The notes: generated from the sequence alone by a model not told the origin. Positions 1 to 9,867 are shown, counted from the first letter of the stretch. The stretch is 46,421 nt of DNA from CAZRIE01 sp964600075 (GCA_964600075.1 CAZRIE010000021.1:1-46421); one strand, 5' to 3'. Numbers and translations are program-made.

Positions 1-7
1 TACTTCG

Positions 8-42
8 AAAAGTCCTTCACAGCAATGTGGGGGACTTTTTTT
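8..42 (+). terminator. Rho-independent terminator of an upstream gene outside the window
   Basis: A 14-bp stem (AAAAGTCCTTCACA at 8-21 against 26-39, with G-U pairs) closes on a GCAA tetraloop and runs into seven T residues at 36-42. This is a clear intrinsic terminator for plus-strand transcription entering from the left, so the genes that follow form a separate transcription unit. Confidence 0.8.
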
Positions 43-227
43 ATGCGGTAGAATTGATAAGGATCTAATGTGCAGGTAACTACTTCGCTTTTTTGCATCC
101 AATTGTATCTTTCCAATAATTAGATTTTGAAATGAGACAGTGCTCCCTTAAAATATATAGATTTCAAAAATGTTATTCAATTGAATTTGTTTATGCCTAT
201 TTTCGGCTTCTGATTTAAAACAAGTTG

Positions 228-2117
228 ATGAATAAAAATATATTACTGTTTATTTGGGCAATTTTTTTAGCTTCCTGCTCCGAAAAATCTAAAGAAGCTC
301 AAGAGAAGGTTATTGCAAATAATCCCGATACCTATCTACCATTTAAGCCTCTTAATCTAAACGATTTAAGCGCTTTCAAAGAAGTTTCCGCAAATTGGAA
401 AATAGCAGGTGGTGCTTATGCAGATCGCACCAAAGAGCAAACTATTTCTACAACTGATGGCGTCGGTGTATTGCTCAACCAGCCGGAAGAAGGCAAGAAA
501 CAACATCTATTTACAAATGTTGAACACGGTGATATTGAAGTAGAGTTCGATGTACTGATGCCAAAAGGCTCAAATTCCGGAATTTATTTTCAAGGAAGAT
601 ATGAAGTGCAGCTGTTTGATAGTTGGGGGGTCGAATTTCCTCAACATAGCGATATGGGTGGAATTTATCAGCGTTGGGACAGTACGCAGGAAAAAGGAAA
701 AGAAGGTTTCGATGGTTTGGCCCCGCAACTAAACGCTGCGAAAGCACCAGGGCTTTGGCAGCATTTTAAAATACTGTTTCATGCACCGATGTTTGATGCT
801 TCCGGAAATAAAACGAAAAATGCATGGTTCGAGGAGGTTTGGTTGAATGGAATGCTTGTTCAAGAGGATATAGAAGTGAAAGGTCCGACAAGGTCGGCAG
901 CTTTTGAAGACGAGACACTTCAAGGGCCTTTGATGATCCAAGGTGATCATGGGCCAGTTGCTCTCAAAAATTTTAAATATAAAATATACGGTGACGAAAA
1001 AGTTTCTTTCGCCGAGGTTACCATGAACGAGTTCGAAAACAAAGAAGTATTCCTGCCAAATTTTGATAGTCTTGTTCCCATTCGTACCATAAATACCGAT
1101 TCTATTTCTGCACTTATGGCTACGGGTGAAAGGCCTCAGAAGGTACTGAAGTTTGATGGAACAATGAACGTTCCGATAACAGGGGAGTACCTTTTCGACC
1201 TAAAGCTGAACGGTGGAGGAGGACTTTTATTGATACGTAATGATACTGTTATAAATAGGAACGGTGATTATAACTTAGATTCCTTGGGATTGAGGAAAAT
1301 TGCATTACAAAAAGGAACTGTTCCTTTTACTTTCATTTATAATAAACATAGACCGTGGACCATTGGATTTAGTTTAGAGGTGGAAGGCCCTGGGATACAG
1401 AAACATGCATTACAAGCCCCAAATTCATTGCGTTTGAATAATGGAAAACCTGTAGAGAAAATCATGGTCGAAATAGATGATGAACCTATTGCCCAGCGAA
1501 GCTTCTTGATGCACAATGGAAATAAGCGAACACATTGTATTTCGGTAGGAACGCCTCAGAAAATTCATTATGCCTATGATTTAAAATTTGGCTCTTTACT
1601 GAAGGTCTGGAACGGTAGTTTTTTAGATGCTACCCCAATGTGGGACTCTCGGGGGCCAAAACAACTAGGAGTTCCCGCCGGATTTACCGTTTCCTTTCAC
1701 GGCACTCCCGAGTTTGTGCAACTTGAAAATAACAAGGCCGAATGGCCTAATACCATTACAGAAAATGAAGGTTGGAAACAATTGGGTTATGAGTTCGATG
1801 CGAATGGAATCCCTTCTTTCTCCTATGAATTAAATAAAAGTACAATAACAGACAAAATGATTCCTTCAGTTTCAGGGCGTAATCTAAAACGGTCAATAAC
1901 CGTAAACGGGAGTCAAGAAATTTGGCATAAAATAGCCGCCGGTGAATCTATCGAAGAGCTACCAGACGGCTCATTTATCGTTAATGATGAAAGTTATTTC
2001 GTCGATTTCGAGAAAGGTGATTTAAAGCCAGTAATCCGTAATATGGGAAATATCGATGAGTTATTGGTGCAGATTCCATCAGGCGAACAGAAAATCAACT
2101 ATAGTATTATTTGGTAA
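228..2117 (+). CDS. DUF1080 (3-keto-disaccharide hydrolase family) lipoprotein with PA14-like domain
   Basis: 629-residue lipoprotein. The signal peptide ends in a lipobox (LASC, Cys17), so the protein should be anchored on the outer or inner membrane facing the periplasm or outside. Residues about 40-255 form a DUF1080 concanavalin-like domain with the typical GIYFQGRYEVQLFDSWG block near residue 125. Residues about 310-395 resemble a PA14 carbohydrate-binding module. The last 200 residues resemble a domain often attached to haem/DUF1080 proteins. DUF1080 members have been linked to cleavage of 3-keto-glycosides; the substrate here cannot be read. The TTG codon at 225 is also in frame, but ATG at 228 gives the normal signal peptide. 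It is the first gene of a four-gene run, 10 bp from the next. Confidence 0.85.
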   Translation: MNKNILLFIWAIFLASCSEKSKEAQEKVIANNPDTYLPFKPLNLNDLSAFKEVSANWKIAGGAYADRTKEQTISTTDGVGVLLNQPEEGKKQHLFTNVEHGDIEVEFDVLMPKGSNSGIYFQGRYEVQLFDSWGVEFPQHSDMGGIYQRWDSTQEKGKEGFDGLAPQLNAAKAPGLWQHFKILFHAPMFDASGNKTKNAWFEEVWLNGMLVQEDIEVKGPTRSAAFEDETLQGPLMIQGDHGPVALKNFKYKIYGDEKVSFAEVTMNEFENKEVFLPNFDSLVPIRTINTDSISALMATGERPQKVLKFDGTMNVPITGEYLFDLKLNGGGGLLLIRNDTVINRNGDYNLDSLGLRKIALQKGTVPFTFIYNKHRPWTIGFSLEVEGPGIQKHALQAPNSLRLNNGKPVEKIMVEIDDEPIAQRSFLMHNGNKRTHCISVGTPQKIHYAYDLKFGSLLKVWNGSFLDATPMWDSRGPKQLGVPAGFTVSFHGTPEFVQLENNKAEWPNTITENEGWKQLGYEFDANGIPSFSYELNKSTITDKMIPSVSGRNLKRSITVNGSQEIWHKIAAGESIEELPDGSFIVNDESYFVDFEKGDLKPVIRNMGNIDELLVQIPSGEQKINYSIIW

Positions 2118-2127
2118 AAATATAGGC

Positions 2128-4089
2128 ATGCATATTCTCTACAGAACAACATTAATAGTATTCCTTTTAAGTTTTGGTCAAACGGCTTGGGCGCAATCTG
2201 CGATGGCCAAAAAAGAGTCTCAATTTTACAAGATTGTCGATGTCCCTATTCCGGATGACATAATACTTGAAGTAGGTGGACTAGCTTTGACGGACGATGA
2301 TAAATTGGGTGTTTCAACCAGAAGGGGAGAAGTCTGGGTTATTGACAAGCCTTATGGTAAAAAACCTGTATACAGGAGGTTTGCTCAAGGATTACACGAG
2401 CCTTTAGGGCTAAATTATAGAGATAACGGCTTTTATCTTTCGCAACGTGGTGAGCTTACCCGCCTCGAGGATAAGAACGGTGATGGCAAAGCTGATCTAT
2501 ACAAGACGATTTATTCATGGCCTTTATCGGGAAATTATCATGATTATTCTTACGGTCCAAAATTTATGGAAAACGGCGACATGTTGGTTACGCTCAACCT
2601 TTCTTGGATCGGACATGGGGCAAGTCTAGCGAAGTGGCGGGGTTGGTTATTGCAGATAACCCCAGAAGGTGAGATGACGCCGATTGCCACAGGACTGCGT
2701 TCACCATCAGGTTTTGAACTGAACGCCGAAGGTGATGTATTCTACACAGAGAATCAGGGTGACTGGGTAGGTTCTGGTAGAATGACCCATTTAGAGAAAG
2801 GTGATTTTGCAGGTAACCCCGAAGGTTTGGTTTGGTCGGGCGAGCCCAATTCTCCATTAAAATTAAAAATGGAGGATATCGAAGAGCAATCAGGAATGAG
2901 TCTGTACGAATACGCTAAAAAGGTACCTGAACTTAAAGCACCGGCAATTTGGTTTCCACATACGATTTTGGGTATTTCTACTTCTGATATTCTGTATGAC
3001 ACCACCGAGGGAAAGTTTGGCCCTTTTGAAGGCCAAATGTTCGTGGGTGACCAAGGTCACAGTAAGATTATGCGGGTCTTTATGGAGAAAGTAAACGGGG
3101 TGTATCAAGGCGCAGCTTTTCCATTTGTTGAGGGTTTTTCCTCCGGAATTTTAAGAATGATATGGGGTAGTGACCGCAGTATGTTCGTGGGTATGACAAG
3201 TAGAGGATGGTCATCTACCGGAAAGGAAATGTATGGTCTACAAAGGTTGGTCTGGAATGGAAAAATTCCCTTTGAGATCAAAACCATGAAGGCCCAAGAC
3301 GATGGTTTCCTTTTGGAATTTACAAAGCCAGTGAACAAAACACTGGCCAAAAACATCGATTCCTATCAGATAACATCGTTTAACTATAAATATCACAATA
3401 CTTATGGTAGCCCTATTGTCGACCAGCAAAAAGGAGTGGTCGAAAAGGCCGAAGTTTCTGAAAATGGACTTTCCGTTAAATTAAAGGTTCATGGCATGCG
3501 ATTGGGCTTTATCCATCAATTGAAAATTCCTGATTTGAAATCTACAGTAGGGGATAAGTTACTTCATGATACGGGTTATTATACCTTGAACGAAGTTCCT
3601 GGAGGGCAATTGAAATCTCCAGCGACGGAGAATATGACAAAAGCATTGAAAGGAATTGTTCAGGAAAAAAGGGTCAACGAAATGCCACTAAATTGGACAG
3701 AAGGTCCCGATCAAAAAGTAGCGATTGGCACCAAGCCGGGACTAAAATACGATATTGAGGAATTAGTACTTGAACCTGGTAAAAAAATTGAGCTTACCTT
3801 CAATAACAATGATGATATGCTTCATAACCTGGTCATAACCCAAAAAGGTGAGGAAACAGTTGACAAGGTAGCCGGTATGGCATTGCAATTAGGATTGGAC
3901 GGGGCGGATTTAAACTATGTACCCGATTCTGATTTGATTATAGTCCATACGGGTATTTTGCAACCGGAATCTTCTGAACAAATCTATTTTCAAGCCCCTA
4001 GAAACCCAGGAGAATATTGGATTGTCTGCACCTTTCCTGGTCATGCCACTTCAATGCGGATTAAACTTATCATAAAAGAAAATAGCTAA
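2128..4089 (+). CDS. Secreted beta-propeller (PQQ-dependent-dehydrogenase-like) protein fused to a type 1 copper domain
   Basis: 653 residues with a Sec signal peptide ending near AWAQS. Residues about 25-430 form an NHL/PQQ-like propeller related to the putative membrane-bound dehydrogenase family, including an acidic EDKNGDGKAD loop near residue 114 that looks like a calcium site. The last 110 residues form a cupredoxin: His566, Cys634, His639 and Met643 have the same Cys-x4-His-x3-Met spacing as azurin. The protein is therefore probably a periplasmic redox protein that passes electrons through copper. ATG at 2128 is preferred over the in-frame ATG at 2056 because the longer form overlaps the previous gene and buries the signal peptide. 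Whether the propeller is catalytic, and on what, is not evident. Confidence 0.82.
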   Translation: MHILYRTTLIVFLLSFGQTAWAQSAMAKKESQFYKIVDVPIPDDIILEVGGLALTDDDKLGVSTRRGEVWVIDKPYGKKPVYRRFAQGLHEPLGLNYRDNGFYLSQRGELTRLEDKNGDGKADLYKTIYSWPLSGNYHDYSYGPKFMENGDMLVTLNLSWIGHGASLAKWRGWLLQITPEGEMTPIATGLRSPSGFELNAEGDVFYTENQGDWVGSGRMTHLEKGDFAGNPEGLVWSGEPNSPLKLKMEDIEEQSGMSLYEYAKKVPELKAPAIWFPHTILGISTSDILYDTTEGKFGPFEGQMFVGDQGHSKIMRVFMEKVNGVYQGAAFPFVEGFSSGILRMIWGSDRSMFVGMTSRGWSSTGKEMYGLQRLVWNGKIPFEIKTMKAQDDGFLLEFTKPVNKTLAKNIDSYQITSFNYKYHNTYGSPIVDQQKGVVEKAEVSENGLSVKLKVHGMRLGFIHQLKIPDLKSTVGDKLLHDTGYYTLNEVPGGQLKSPATENMTKALKGIVQEKRVNEMPLNWTEGPDQKVAIGTKPGLKYDIEELVLEPGKKIELTFNNNDDMLHNLVITQKGEETVDKVAGMALQLGLDGADLNYVPDSDLIIVHTGILQPESSEQIYFQAPRNPGEYWIVCTFPGHATSMRIKLIIKENS

Positions 4090-4110
4090 TTTGTTATCGT
4101 CATTCGCATA

Positions 4111-4743
4111 ATGCCTCGGGTGAACCCATATCGCCATGAAGAAGCGCTTAATGCCATATCCCATGGTATAGGCACTGTGTTGGCAATAATCGGCACGGTA
4201 CTTTTGCTATCACGAAACGGCCATAAAACGGAGTATGCCACTATAAGTATCGTAATTTATAGCATTACGCTTATTGCAATGTTCGCAGTTTCTACCGCTT
4301 ATCATATCACAAAAAATATCAGATTAAAAAAGAAGTTAAGGGTGCTAGATCATATCAATATCTTTTTTTTGATTGCCGGCACCTACTCCCCAGTTGCGCT
4401 GATTACCCTGATACATGGAAATGGGTGGACCATTTTCTATGCTGTTTGGATAATCGCTACTGTGGGAACGCTTTTTAAATTTTTCTATACTGGAAAGTAC
4501 GAGTTTGTTTCCTTACTCCTTTATGTTGCCATGGGTTGGTTGATTGTTCTCGATTTTGACAATCTTATCGATTATACCTCGGGTTTGGGCGTTCGATTGT
4601 TGTTTCTTGGTGGGGTCTTTTATACCTTTGGAATTCTTTTTTACGCATTGGAACGAATTCCACAACATCATTTTATATGGCATTTATTTGTTTTGGCCGG
4701 GGCTCTCAGTCATTGGTTATTTATGTTCTTGAATGTCGTTTGA
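4111..4743 (+). CDS. trhA: Hemolysin III / TrhA (PAQR-superfamily) membrane protein
   Basis: 210 residues with seven predicted membrane segments. The PAQR signatures are present: HEEALNAISHG at the N terminus, an AYH motif after the second helix, and His residues in the last helix (HHFIWHLFVLAGALSHW). These are the likely metal ligands of the family. Members control membrane fluidity or lipid homeostasis in bacteria despite the hemolysin name. It lies 21 bp after the copper protein and 51 bp before the haem protein, so it is probably cotranscribed with them. Its presence inside a sugar-oxidation locus is unexplained. Confidence 0.9.
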   Translation: MPRVNPYRHEEALNAISHGIGTVLAIIGTVLLLSRNGHKTEYATISIVIYSITLIAMFAVSTAYHITKNIRLKKKLRVLDHINIFFLIAGTYSPVALITLIHGNGWTIFYAVWIIATVGTLFKFFYTGKYEFVSLLLYVAMGWLIVLDFDNLIDYTSGLGVRLLFLGGVFYTFGILFYALERIPQHHFIWHLFVLAGALSHWLFMFLNVV

Positions 4744-4794
4744 AAAGTAACTTGCATAATGGGCATATTCCCCGAAAAAATGAGATTATAATTC

Positions 4795-7071
4795 ATGAAT
4801 AGTTTAAAAACTTGTGCCTTTTTTTCCCTCCTAATCTTAGCTTTTAATTGTAAAAAATCCTATGAAGAACCCCAGATTTCTTTGGGTGGATACCAGTTGG
4901 AGGAAGGTTTTGATTTGCAAATAGTCGCTTCTGAGCCCCATTTGAAAGCGCCTGTTGCCATTGATTTTGATGCCAAGGGAAGAATATGGGTAGCGCAAAT
5001 GCCCGGCTACATGAACGATATGCGTGGCACTGATGAAACCGAACCTGTAGGAAGTATAAAAATATTAGAAGATTTAGACGAAGATGGTGTAATCGACCAT
5101 TCAAAAATATTCTTGGATAGTATGGTGATGCCGAGGGCCTTGGCGCATGTGTATGGCGGTCTTTTGTACTCCGAGCCTCCTAACCTTTGGTTCGTTGAAA
5201 TAGAAGATGACAAGCCCGTGAACAAGGTGCTCGTCGATTCGATATATGCTGTTGAAGGTAACCCTGAGCACCAACCTAACGGCTTATTGCTGAACTTGGA
5301 TAATTGGATCTATAATGCCAAATCGAACTTCCGGTATCGTAGGCAAAATGGAGTTTGGAAAAAAGAACCAACAACTTTTCGGGGTCAGTGGGGCATTAGC
5401 CACGATAATTTTGGTCGACTATACTACAACGACAATTCGAGACAGCTATTGGGCGACCATGTGCTGCCCAATCGTTTTGTCAGAAATCAATTTTTTAGCC
5501 CTAAGGTTGGTGTAGACCAAATGTTGACCAAAGACCAACGCGTTTATCCGCTTCATGCTACGACTGTAAACCGGGGCTACGCTAATGGGGTTTTAAATAA
5601 AGATAGTGTGCTAGTAAATACGACCGCGGCCTGCAGCCCTTTGGTTTATCGTGGCGGGATGTTTCCTGAAGGCTATGAGCAAAATGTTTTTGTCTGTATT
5701 CCCGAAGGAAATTTGATTAAACGGAATATTTTAACTTTTAGGGGAGATTCTACCATAGCTCAACAGGCTTGGCAAGGTAAAGAATTTTTGGCAACAACGG
5801 ATGAGGGTTTCCGTCCAGTGAACCTGAACAACGGCCCCGATGGTAGTATGTACATTGTAGATATGCATCGAGGAATGATTGGCCACCATGCGTACTTAAG
5901 TCCGTATTTAAAAGAAAAGGTTAAAGGAAACAGATTGGATACCTTGACGAATTTTGGTCGAATTTTAAAGGTAAAAAGGAGTACGACGAAATTCGGAGTA
6001 ATTCCGGATTTCGATAAGTTGAAGGGCTCTCAATTGGTTGATTTACTGGCGCATAAAAATGGTTGGATACGCGATAGGGCACAGCACCACTTAGTTTTTA
6101 AGAACAAAAAGGAATCTATAGAAAGCTTGAAGGCAATGGTCTTAAGTAATACAAATGAGATTGCTCAGATACATGCGCTTCATGCCTTGGAGGGATTAGA
6201 TGAACTTTCTTTCGACTTTTTGGTGATGGCGCTTAGAAGTAAGTCAACAGATATCAGTGTACACGCTCTTGTTTTACTAGAGGCATTCGCTTCAAAGGAA
6301 AATAGTGTTGTGGCCGAACCTTTATTTAAAGATTTGATTACACGAAACAACACAGCAATAGACCTGTATTTGAGTAGCACATTGGGTGTATGGATGGCAA
6401 AGGATAAGGAGAAATTCTTTCCCCAAATGATGATGGTTATGAACAAGCACCTTCGTGAACCTATTTTTAAGGAAGCTGTTTTAAGTGGTTTGCAAGGTGA
6501 TGAAGCGTTTCTAAAAGAGTCTTGGGCATCATTATCTTTTTTTGAGGATACTACTTTTGTTGAACAACTTACGGCCAGTGCGGAAAAGCGCCAAGAAGGA
6601 ACGGTAAACCCTATTTTCTCACGCAAATCTTTGGTAGAAGATAACCGTACAAGCGGAGCGAAGATGTTTTATGAAATCTGTGCTTCTTGCCATGGTATCA
6701 ATGGCCAGGGTATTCAAGGATTGGCTCCGCCATTAATGGGTTCAGAGCATGTTGCAGACGCTGAAAGACTCGGATTGATAGTATTGCATGGTCTTGAAGG
6801 ACCGATAAGTGTTAAAGGAGTGCATTATGATTTGAACCTGGCGATGCCGGGCCTTATTCGAAATGATGATATTACCGACAAGGATATTGCTGATGTTATT
6901 TCGTACGTGTCAAATGCGTTTTCTGATATTCCTAAGGGTTTAAAAACTGAAAAAGTAGCCGAGCTGCGTGCTACGAAATCAATAAGCGGTACAGAATACA
7001 CCGAAGAGGAACTTTTGCAATATTCAAAGCAGAGCGGAAATCAATCAAGCAAAACGCCTTTATTCCGATAA
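4795..7071 (+). CDS. Propeller/HEAT lipoprotein with C-terminal cytochrome c domain (membrane-bound dehydrogenase type)
   Basis: 758-residue lipoprotein (lipobox AFNC, Cys19). Residues about 30-390 form the propeller of the putative membrane-bound dehydrogenase family abundant in Planctomycetes, Verrucomicrobia and Bacteroidota, with an acidic DLDEDGVID loop near residue 95. HEAT-like helices follow (about 405-590). A c-type cytochrome domain carries the haem motif CASCH (Cys629, Cys632, His633), and a Met in LAMPGL is a plausible axial ligand. It probably oxidises a sugar or alcohol in the periplasm, or accepts electrons from partner enzymes; the substrate is unknown. It is the last gene of the run, and its 3' end overlaps the convergent DUF6503 gene by 12 bp. 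Confidence 0.85.
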   Translation: MNSLKTCAFFSLLILAFNCKKSYEEPQISLGGYQLEEGFDLQIVASEPHLKAPVAIDFDAKGRIWVAQMPGYMNDMRGTDETEPVGSIKILEDLDEDGVIDHSKIFLDSMVMPRALAHVYGGLLYSEPPNLWFVEIEDDKPVNKVLVDSIYAVEGNPEHQPNGLLLNLDNWIYNAKSNFRYRRQNGVWKKEPTTFRGQWGISHDNFGRLYYNDNSRQLLGDHVLPNRFVRNQFFSPKVGVDQMLTKDQRVYPLHATTVNRGYANGVLNKDSVLVNTTAACSPLVYRGGMFPEGYEQNVFVCIPEGNLIKRNILTFRGDSTIAQQAWQGKEFLATTDEGFRPVNLNNGPDGSMYIVDMHRGMIGHHAYLSPYLKEKVKGNRLDTLTNFGRILKVKRSTTKFGVIPDFDKLKGSQLVDLLAHKNGWIRDRAQHHLVFKNKKESIESLKAMVLSNTNEIAQIHALHALEGLDELSFDFLVMALRSKSTDISVHALVLLEAFASKENSVVAEPLFKDLITRNNTAIDLYLSSTLGVWMAKDKEKFFPQMMMVMNKHLREPIFKEAVLSGLQGDEAFLKESWASLSFFEDTTFVEQLTASAEKRQEGTVNPIFSRKSLVEDNRTSGAKMFYEICASCHGINGQGIQGLAPPLMGSEHVADAERLGLIVLHGLEGPISVKGVHYDLNLAMPGLIRNDDITDKDIADVISYVSNAFSDIPKGLKTEKVAELRATKSISGTEYTEEELLQYSKQSGNQSSKTPLFR

Positions 7072-7887
7072 TTTTTCAATTATCGCGCCGTCGGGAACTT
7101 CAAAAAGACGTTCATCAGGAATTTCGCTTAAAAACTTGATATCACTAAAGAGCCGCACATGCTCTTTACTTTTCCCCATGTGGCCATCGCTCCATTCAAA
7201 ATTTTCCATCTTCGTTGGCATCTTGAGTCCCTGTATTTCTTGATATTCTGAGTAGATCTTGGCACTGTTTATTTTCGCATCCTCTTTATCAAAATATGAA
7301 ATGGAATAAGTAAGTATGTTTAGCATGAAACTTTCGGGATCGATATAGAGATAGTACACATCTTCAGGAGTCAAACCTACTCCCGAACTAAAGGTGATTT
7401 TTAATGATTCATAAGTTTTGCCATTTATGGTAGCATTACCGGCATAGGTCGCAACGACCCCTGAATCTTTCAATAGAAATGGGACGCCTATAAAATAGAA
7501 GTCCAGATTGTAATAGAAGGCCGCTGACTTACCCGAAACTTTGCTGGCATCGGGTAGTGCCCACGTCACTTTTCCATCAAAACCGACTTCATATTCTTTT
7601 GATTTTATGTAAGCGCGTCGGTCTTTTAATTGTGTAATCTGATAGACCATTTTACCCTTGTCGTTGAGATTGTATTCTAAAGCTTCGAAGGAGTTCCATT
7701 TGGTCATACCACCATGGGCCGAAATGCACTTATTTAACAGGTCAGCTCCTTTTTGACTTTCAGGACTCAAAATAACTTCTTTTGGGGCAGGAATTATTTC
7801 TTTTTTGTCGATTTCCCTTTTTTCTTCTTTGCAAGCGAAAAGACAGACAATCGAAAATAATAAGAAATAGCAACGTGTCGATATCAT
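7060..7887 (-). CDS. DUF6503 family lipoprotein
   Basis: 275-residue lipoprotein (lipobox LFAC near Cys19). The remainder resembles DUF6503, a Bacteroidota family with a LolA/outer-membrane-lipoprotein-sorting-like beta sheet: it begins with an alpha-helical HGGMTKWNSFEALEY block and continues as alternating strands. No catalytic motif is visible and the function is unknown. It is the last gene of the minus-strand group lacI-thuA-DUF6503, 32 bp downstream of the ThuA gene, and converges with the haem lipoprotein gene. Confidence 0.75.
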   Translation of the reverse strand: MISTRCYFLLFSIVCLFACKEEKREIDKKEIIPAPKEVILSPESQKGADLLNKCISAHGGMTKWNSFEALEYNLNDKGKMVYQITQLKDRRAYIKSKEYEVGFDGKVTWALPDASKVSGKSAAFYYNLDFYFIGVPFLLKDSGVVATYAGNATINGKTYESLKITFSSGVGLTPEDVYYLYIDPESFMLNILTYSISYFDKEDAKINSAKIYSEYQEIQGLKMPTKMENFEWSDGHMGKSKEHVRLFSDIKFLSEIPDERLFEVPDGAIIEKLSE

Positions 7888-7919
7888 TTTAGAGAAGTAA
7901 CAAAATTGATTTTCGTTAT

Positions 7920-8834
7920 CTATTTACCTATGGGTGAATCATCACATTTCAAATCACCTACAACGTACTGTATGCCATCCAAAAAGAATTGAAGCAACTC
8001 GGGATTGTCCATACTTTGTGCATTGTGTGACGGAGAACTATAGAATACCCTTCCTTTACCATGTTTTTTAATCCAGGCGACATAGTTGATGTTATTGTCT
8101 GCCTCTTTTCGTACGTCTTCCAATTGATCGACTTCTATGTATAGTAAAGGCCTAAAATTATATTCGGAATAGGCATTGTTAAAAAAATAGGGTTCGTCTA
8201 CATGTGTAAATCCGTTGCCTTTAAAAGCTTGAACCAAGGGGTGTTTTTCGTCGACCTCTTTTAAGTGCATCTCTTGTTGTTTGGGGTGGTAATCAAAGCT
8301 GCCACCAATCATTTTACTGAATTTTTTCGAGTTGTTTTGTACGGTAATGGCCCCGTGCATAATCATCAAGCCACCGCCGTTTGCAACATAATTCATCAAA
8401 TTTTGTTCATAATGAGGAGCTTTTTCAGCAATTTCTTTTTCATTTAATGAAGTATTTGCTTTTAAAAGGTCTGCGAAAAGGTCTCGATCAGGCCCTGAAG
8501 GATTTGAATTGTTGAGTATGACAGCATCATATTTCTTGAGGTTTTCGGCCTCAAAGTTTGAAATATCATAACCCACATTTACCCCAAAAGCATTTGATTT
8601 TTTTGCAAGGACCTTTAACATCTCCACATTATGAGGTATTGTCCAATGGTCAAAACCGGTAGCCTTCGAGAAAACTAGAATATTCTTTTTTTTTGTGTTT
8701 TTAATTGTAGGCTCGGCGGGGGCTAGATTTTCTATTTTTGCCAGCCATTCTTCGGTAATTTCGATAGATTCAATTTGTTGGGCAAATGTGATACTTACTG
8801 CGAAAAAAAGAAATAATGTTAAGTACTTACTCAT
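7920..8834 (-). CDS. Secreted ThuA-like (class I glutamine amidotransferase-like fold) protein
   Basis: 304 residues with a signal peptide ending in TFAQQ. The body is a ThuA domain: NILVFSKATGFDHWTIPHN at the first strand, YDAVILNN, a GGGLMIMHGA turn, and the late GKGRVFYSSPSHN block. ThuA proteins occur with Gfo/Idh dehydrogenases (ThuB) in 3-keto-trehalose and 3-keto-sugar pathways and are thought to act on keto-sugar intermediates, although the reaction is poorly defined. ATG at 8834 is chosen over an in-frame start at 8876 because it begins directly with the signal peptide and avoids overlap with the regulator gene. Confidence 0.85.
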   Translation of the reverse strand: MSKYLTLFLFFAVSITFAQQIESIEITEEWLAKIENLAPAEPTIKNTKKKNILVFSKATGFDHWTIPHNVEMLKVLAKKSNAFGVNVGYDISNFEAENLKKYDAVILNNSNPSGPDRDLFADLLKANTSLNEKEIAEKAPHYEQNLMNYVANGGGLMIMHGAITVQNNSKKFSKMIGGSFDYHPKQQEMHLKEVDEKHPLVQAFKGNGFTHVDEPYFFNNAYSEYNFRPLLYIEVDQLEDVRKEADNNINYVAWIKKHGKGRVFYSSPSHNAQSMDNPELLQFFLDGIQYVVGDLKCDDSPIGK

Positions 8835-8850
8835 TAGAAATAGATTTATA

Positions 8851-9867
8851 TTACATTTTAGTGGATTCCCTGACAATCAATTTGTGCTTTATAATAATTT
8901 GATCGGCAGACTGTATGTTTATCGAACCGCTTAGATGGCTGATAATACTTTGACCTGCCAAAACACCCATTTTATAACCGGGATATTCAATAGTAGTCAG
9001 GCTGGGACTGATTACCTCGGAAACTGGGTCATTGTTAAAACCGATAATTTTAATATCTTCAGGAATTCGATAACCCGCCTTTTTTAGCTCTTTAATACAA
9101 TATACAGCGAAAGTGTCATTTGAAACGAAAATACCATCTACTTTATTGGCGGACCCTTCGATGTGGTCGATTGCATTCTTTATTTTATCAACCTTCAGGT
9201 CTACCTCCAAAAGGTTTTCATTGGCGAAATGAAGGCCATACTGATTTAGTGCTTTTCGATAGCCATCAAACCTCTCGGAATAGACATTTCTTCTTAGGCT
9301 CCCGCTGATGTGCAAAATATTTTTACATCCCTGTTCAACCAAATGTTCAGTTGCTTCATAACCTGCGGCCTCGTTATCTATTAGAATAGTCGGGCAGTTG
9401 GGTAGATCAAAGACCCTATCGAAGAAGAGAAGGGGAATTTTACGGTCGATAAAAGTCGTGAAATGGTCATAATTTTCGGTTTCATAAGCAAGTGATACCA
9501 AGAGAGCGTCCACACCACTGTCGAACAAGGTTTTGGCGTTCAGCTTTTCTTTTTCTTCCGATTCGTGAGATTGGCTAATAATCAGGTTATAACCAATATC
9601 ATTGGCGACTTTTTCTATGCCGGATAATACAGTAGACATAAAATTAGAATTCAGTTTGGGAACGATTACACCAATTGTATTTGATTTTTGCTTGCTAAGG
9701 TTGGCTGCAAACTTATTAGTACGATAGCCCGCCTCTTTTGCCACTGAAAGCACCTTTTCTTTGGTTCTTTGACTTATGGAAGGGTGGTCGTTCAAACTTC
9801 GGCTTACCGTTGCCGGAGAAATATCAAGACGTTTGGCCAAATCATATATTGTAACCTTTTTCCCCAT
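8851..9867 (-). CDS. LacI-family transcriptional regulator
   Basis: 338 residues, normal for the family. Residues 1-60 are the DNA-binding region: VTIYDLAKRLDISPATVSRSLN helix-turn-helix followed by a hinge helix (FAANLSKQKSNTIGVIVP). The rest is a periplasmic-binding-protein-like sensor ending near IVREST. Such regulators bind palindromes with a central CG and respond to sugars. A matching 20-bp palindrome lies at 10011-10030 between this gene and the divergent DUF6807/oxidoreductase genes, and a second short palindrome lies six bases upstream of its own start. It probably controls this locus, including itself. Confidence 0.92.
   Translation of the reverse strand: MGKKVTIYDLAKRLDISPATVSRSLNDHPSISQRTKEKVLSVAKEAGYRTNKFAANLSKQKSNTIGVIVPKLNSNFMSTVLSGIEKVANDIGYNLIISQSHESEEKEKLNAKTLFDSGVDALLVSLAYETENYDHFTTFIDRKIPLLFFDRVFDLPNCPTILIDNEAAGYEATEHLVEQGCKNILHISGSLRRNVYSERFDGYRKALNQYGLHFANENLLEVDLKVDKIKNAIDHIEGSANKVDGIFVSNDTFAVYCIKELKKAGYRIPEDIKIIGFNNDPVSEVISPSLTTIEYPGYKMGVLAGQSIISHLSGSINIQSADQIIIKHKLIVRESTKM

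Noticed and set aside
4111..4743. Hemolysin or virulence factor
   Set aside because: The hemolysin III name is historical; the sequence is a PAQR/TrhA membrane protein.
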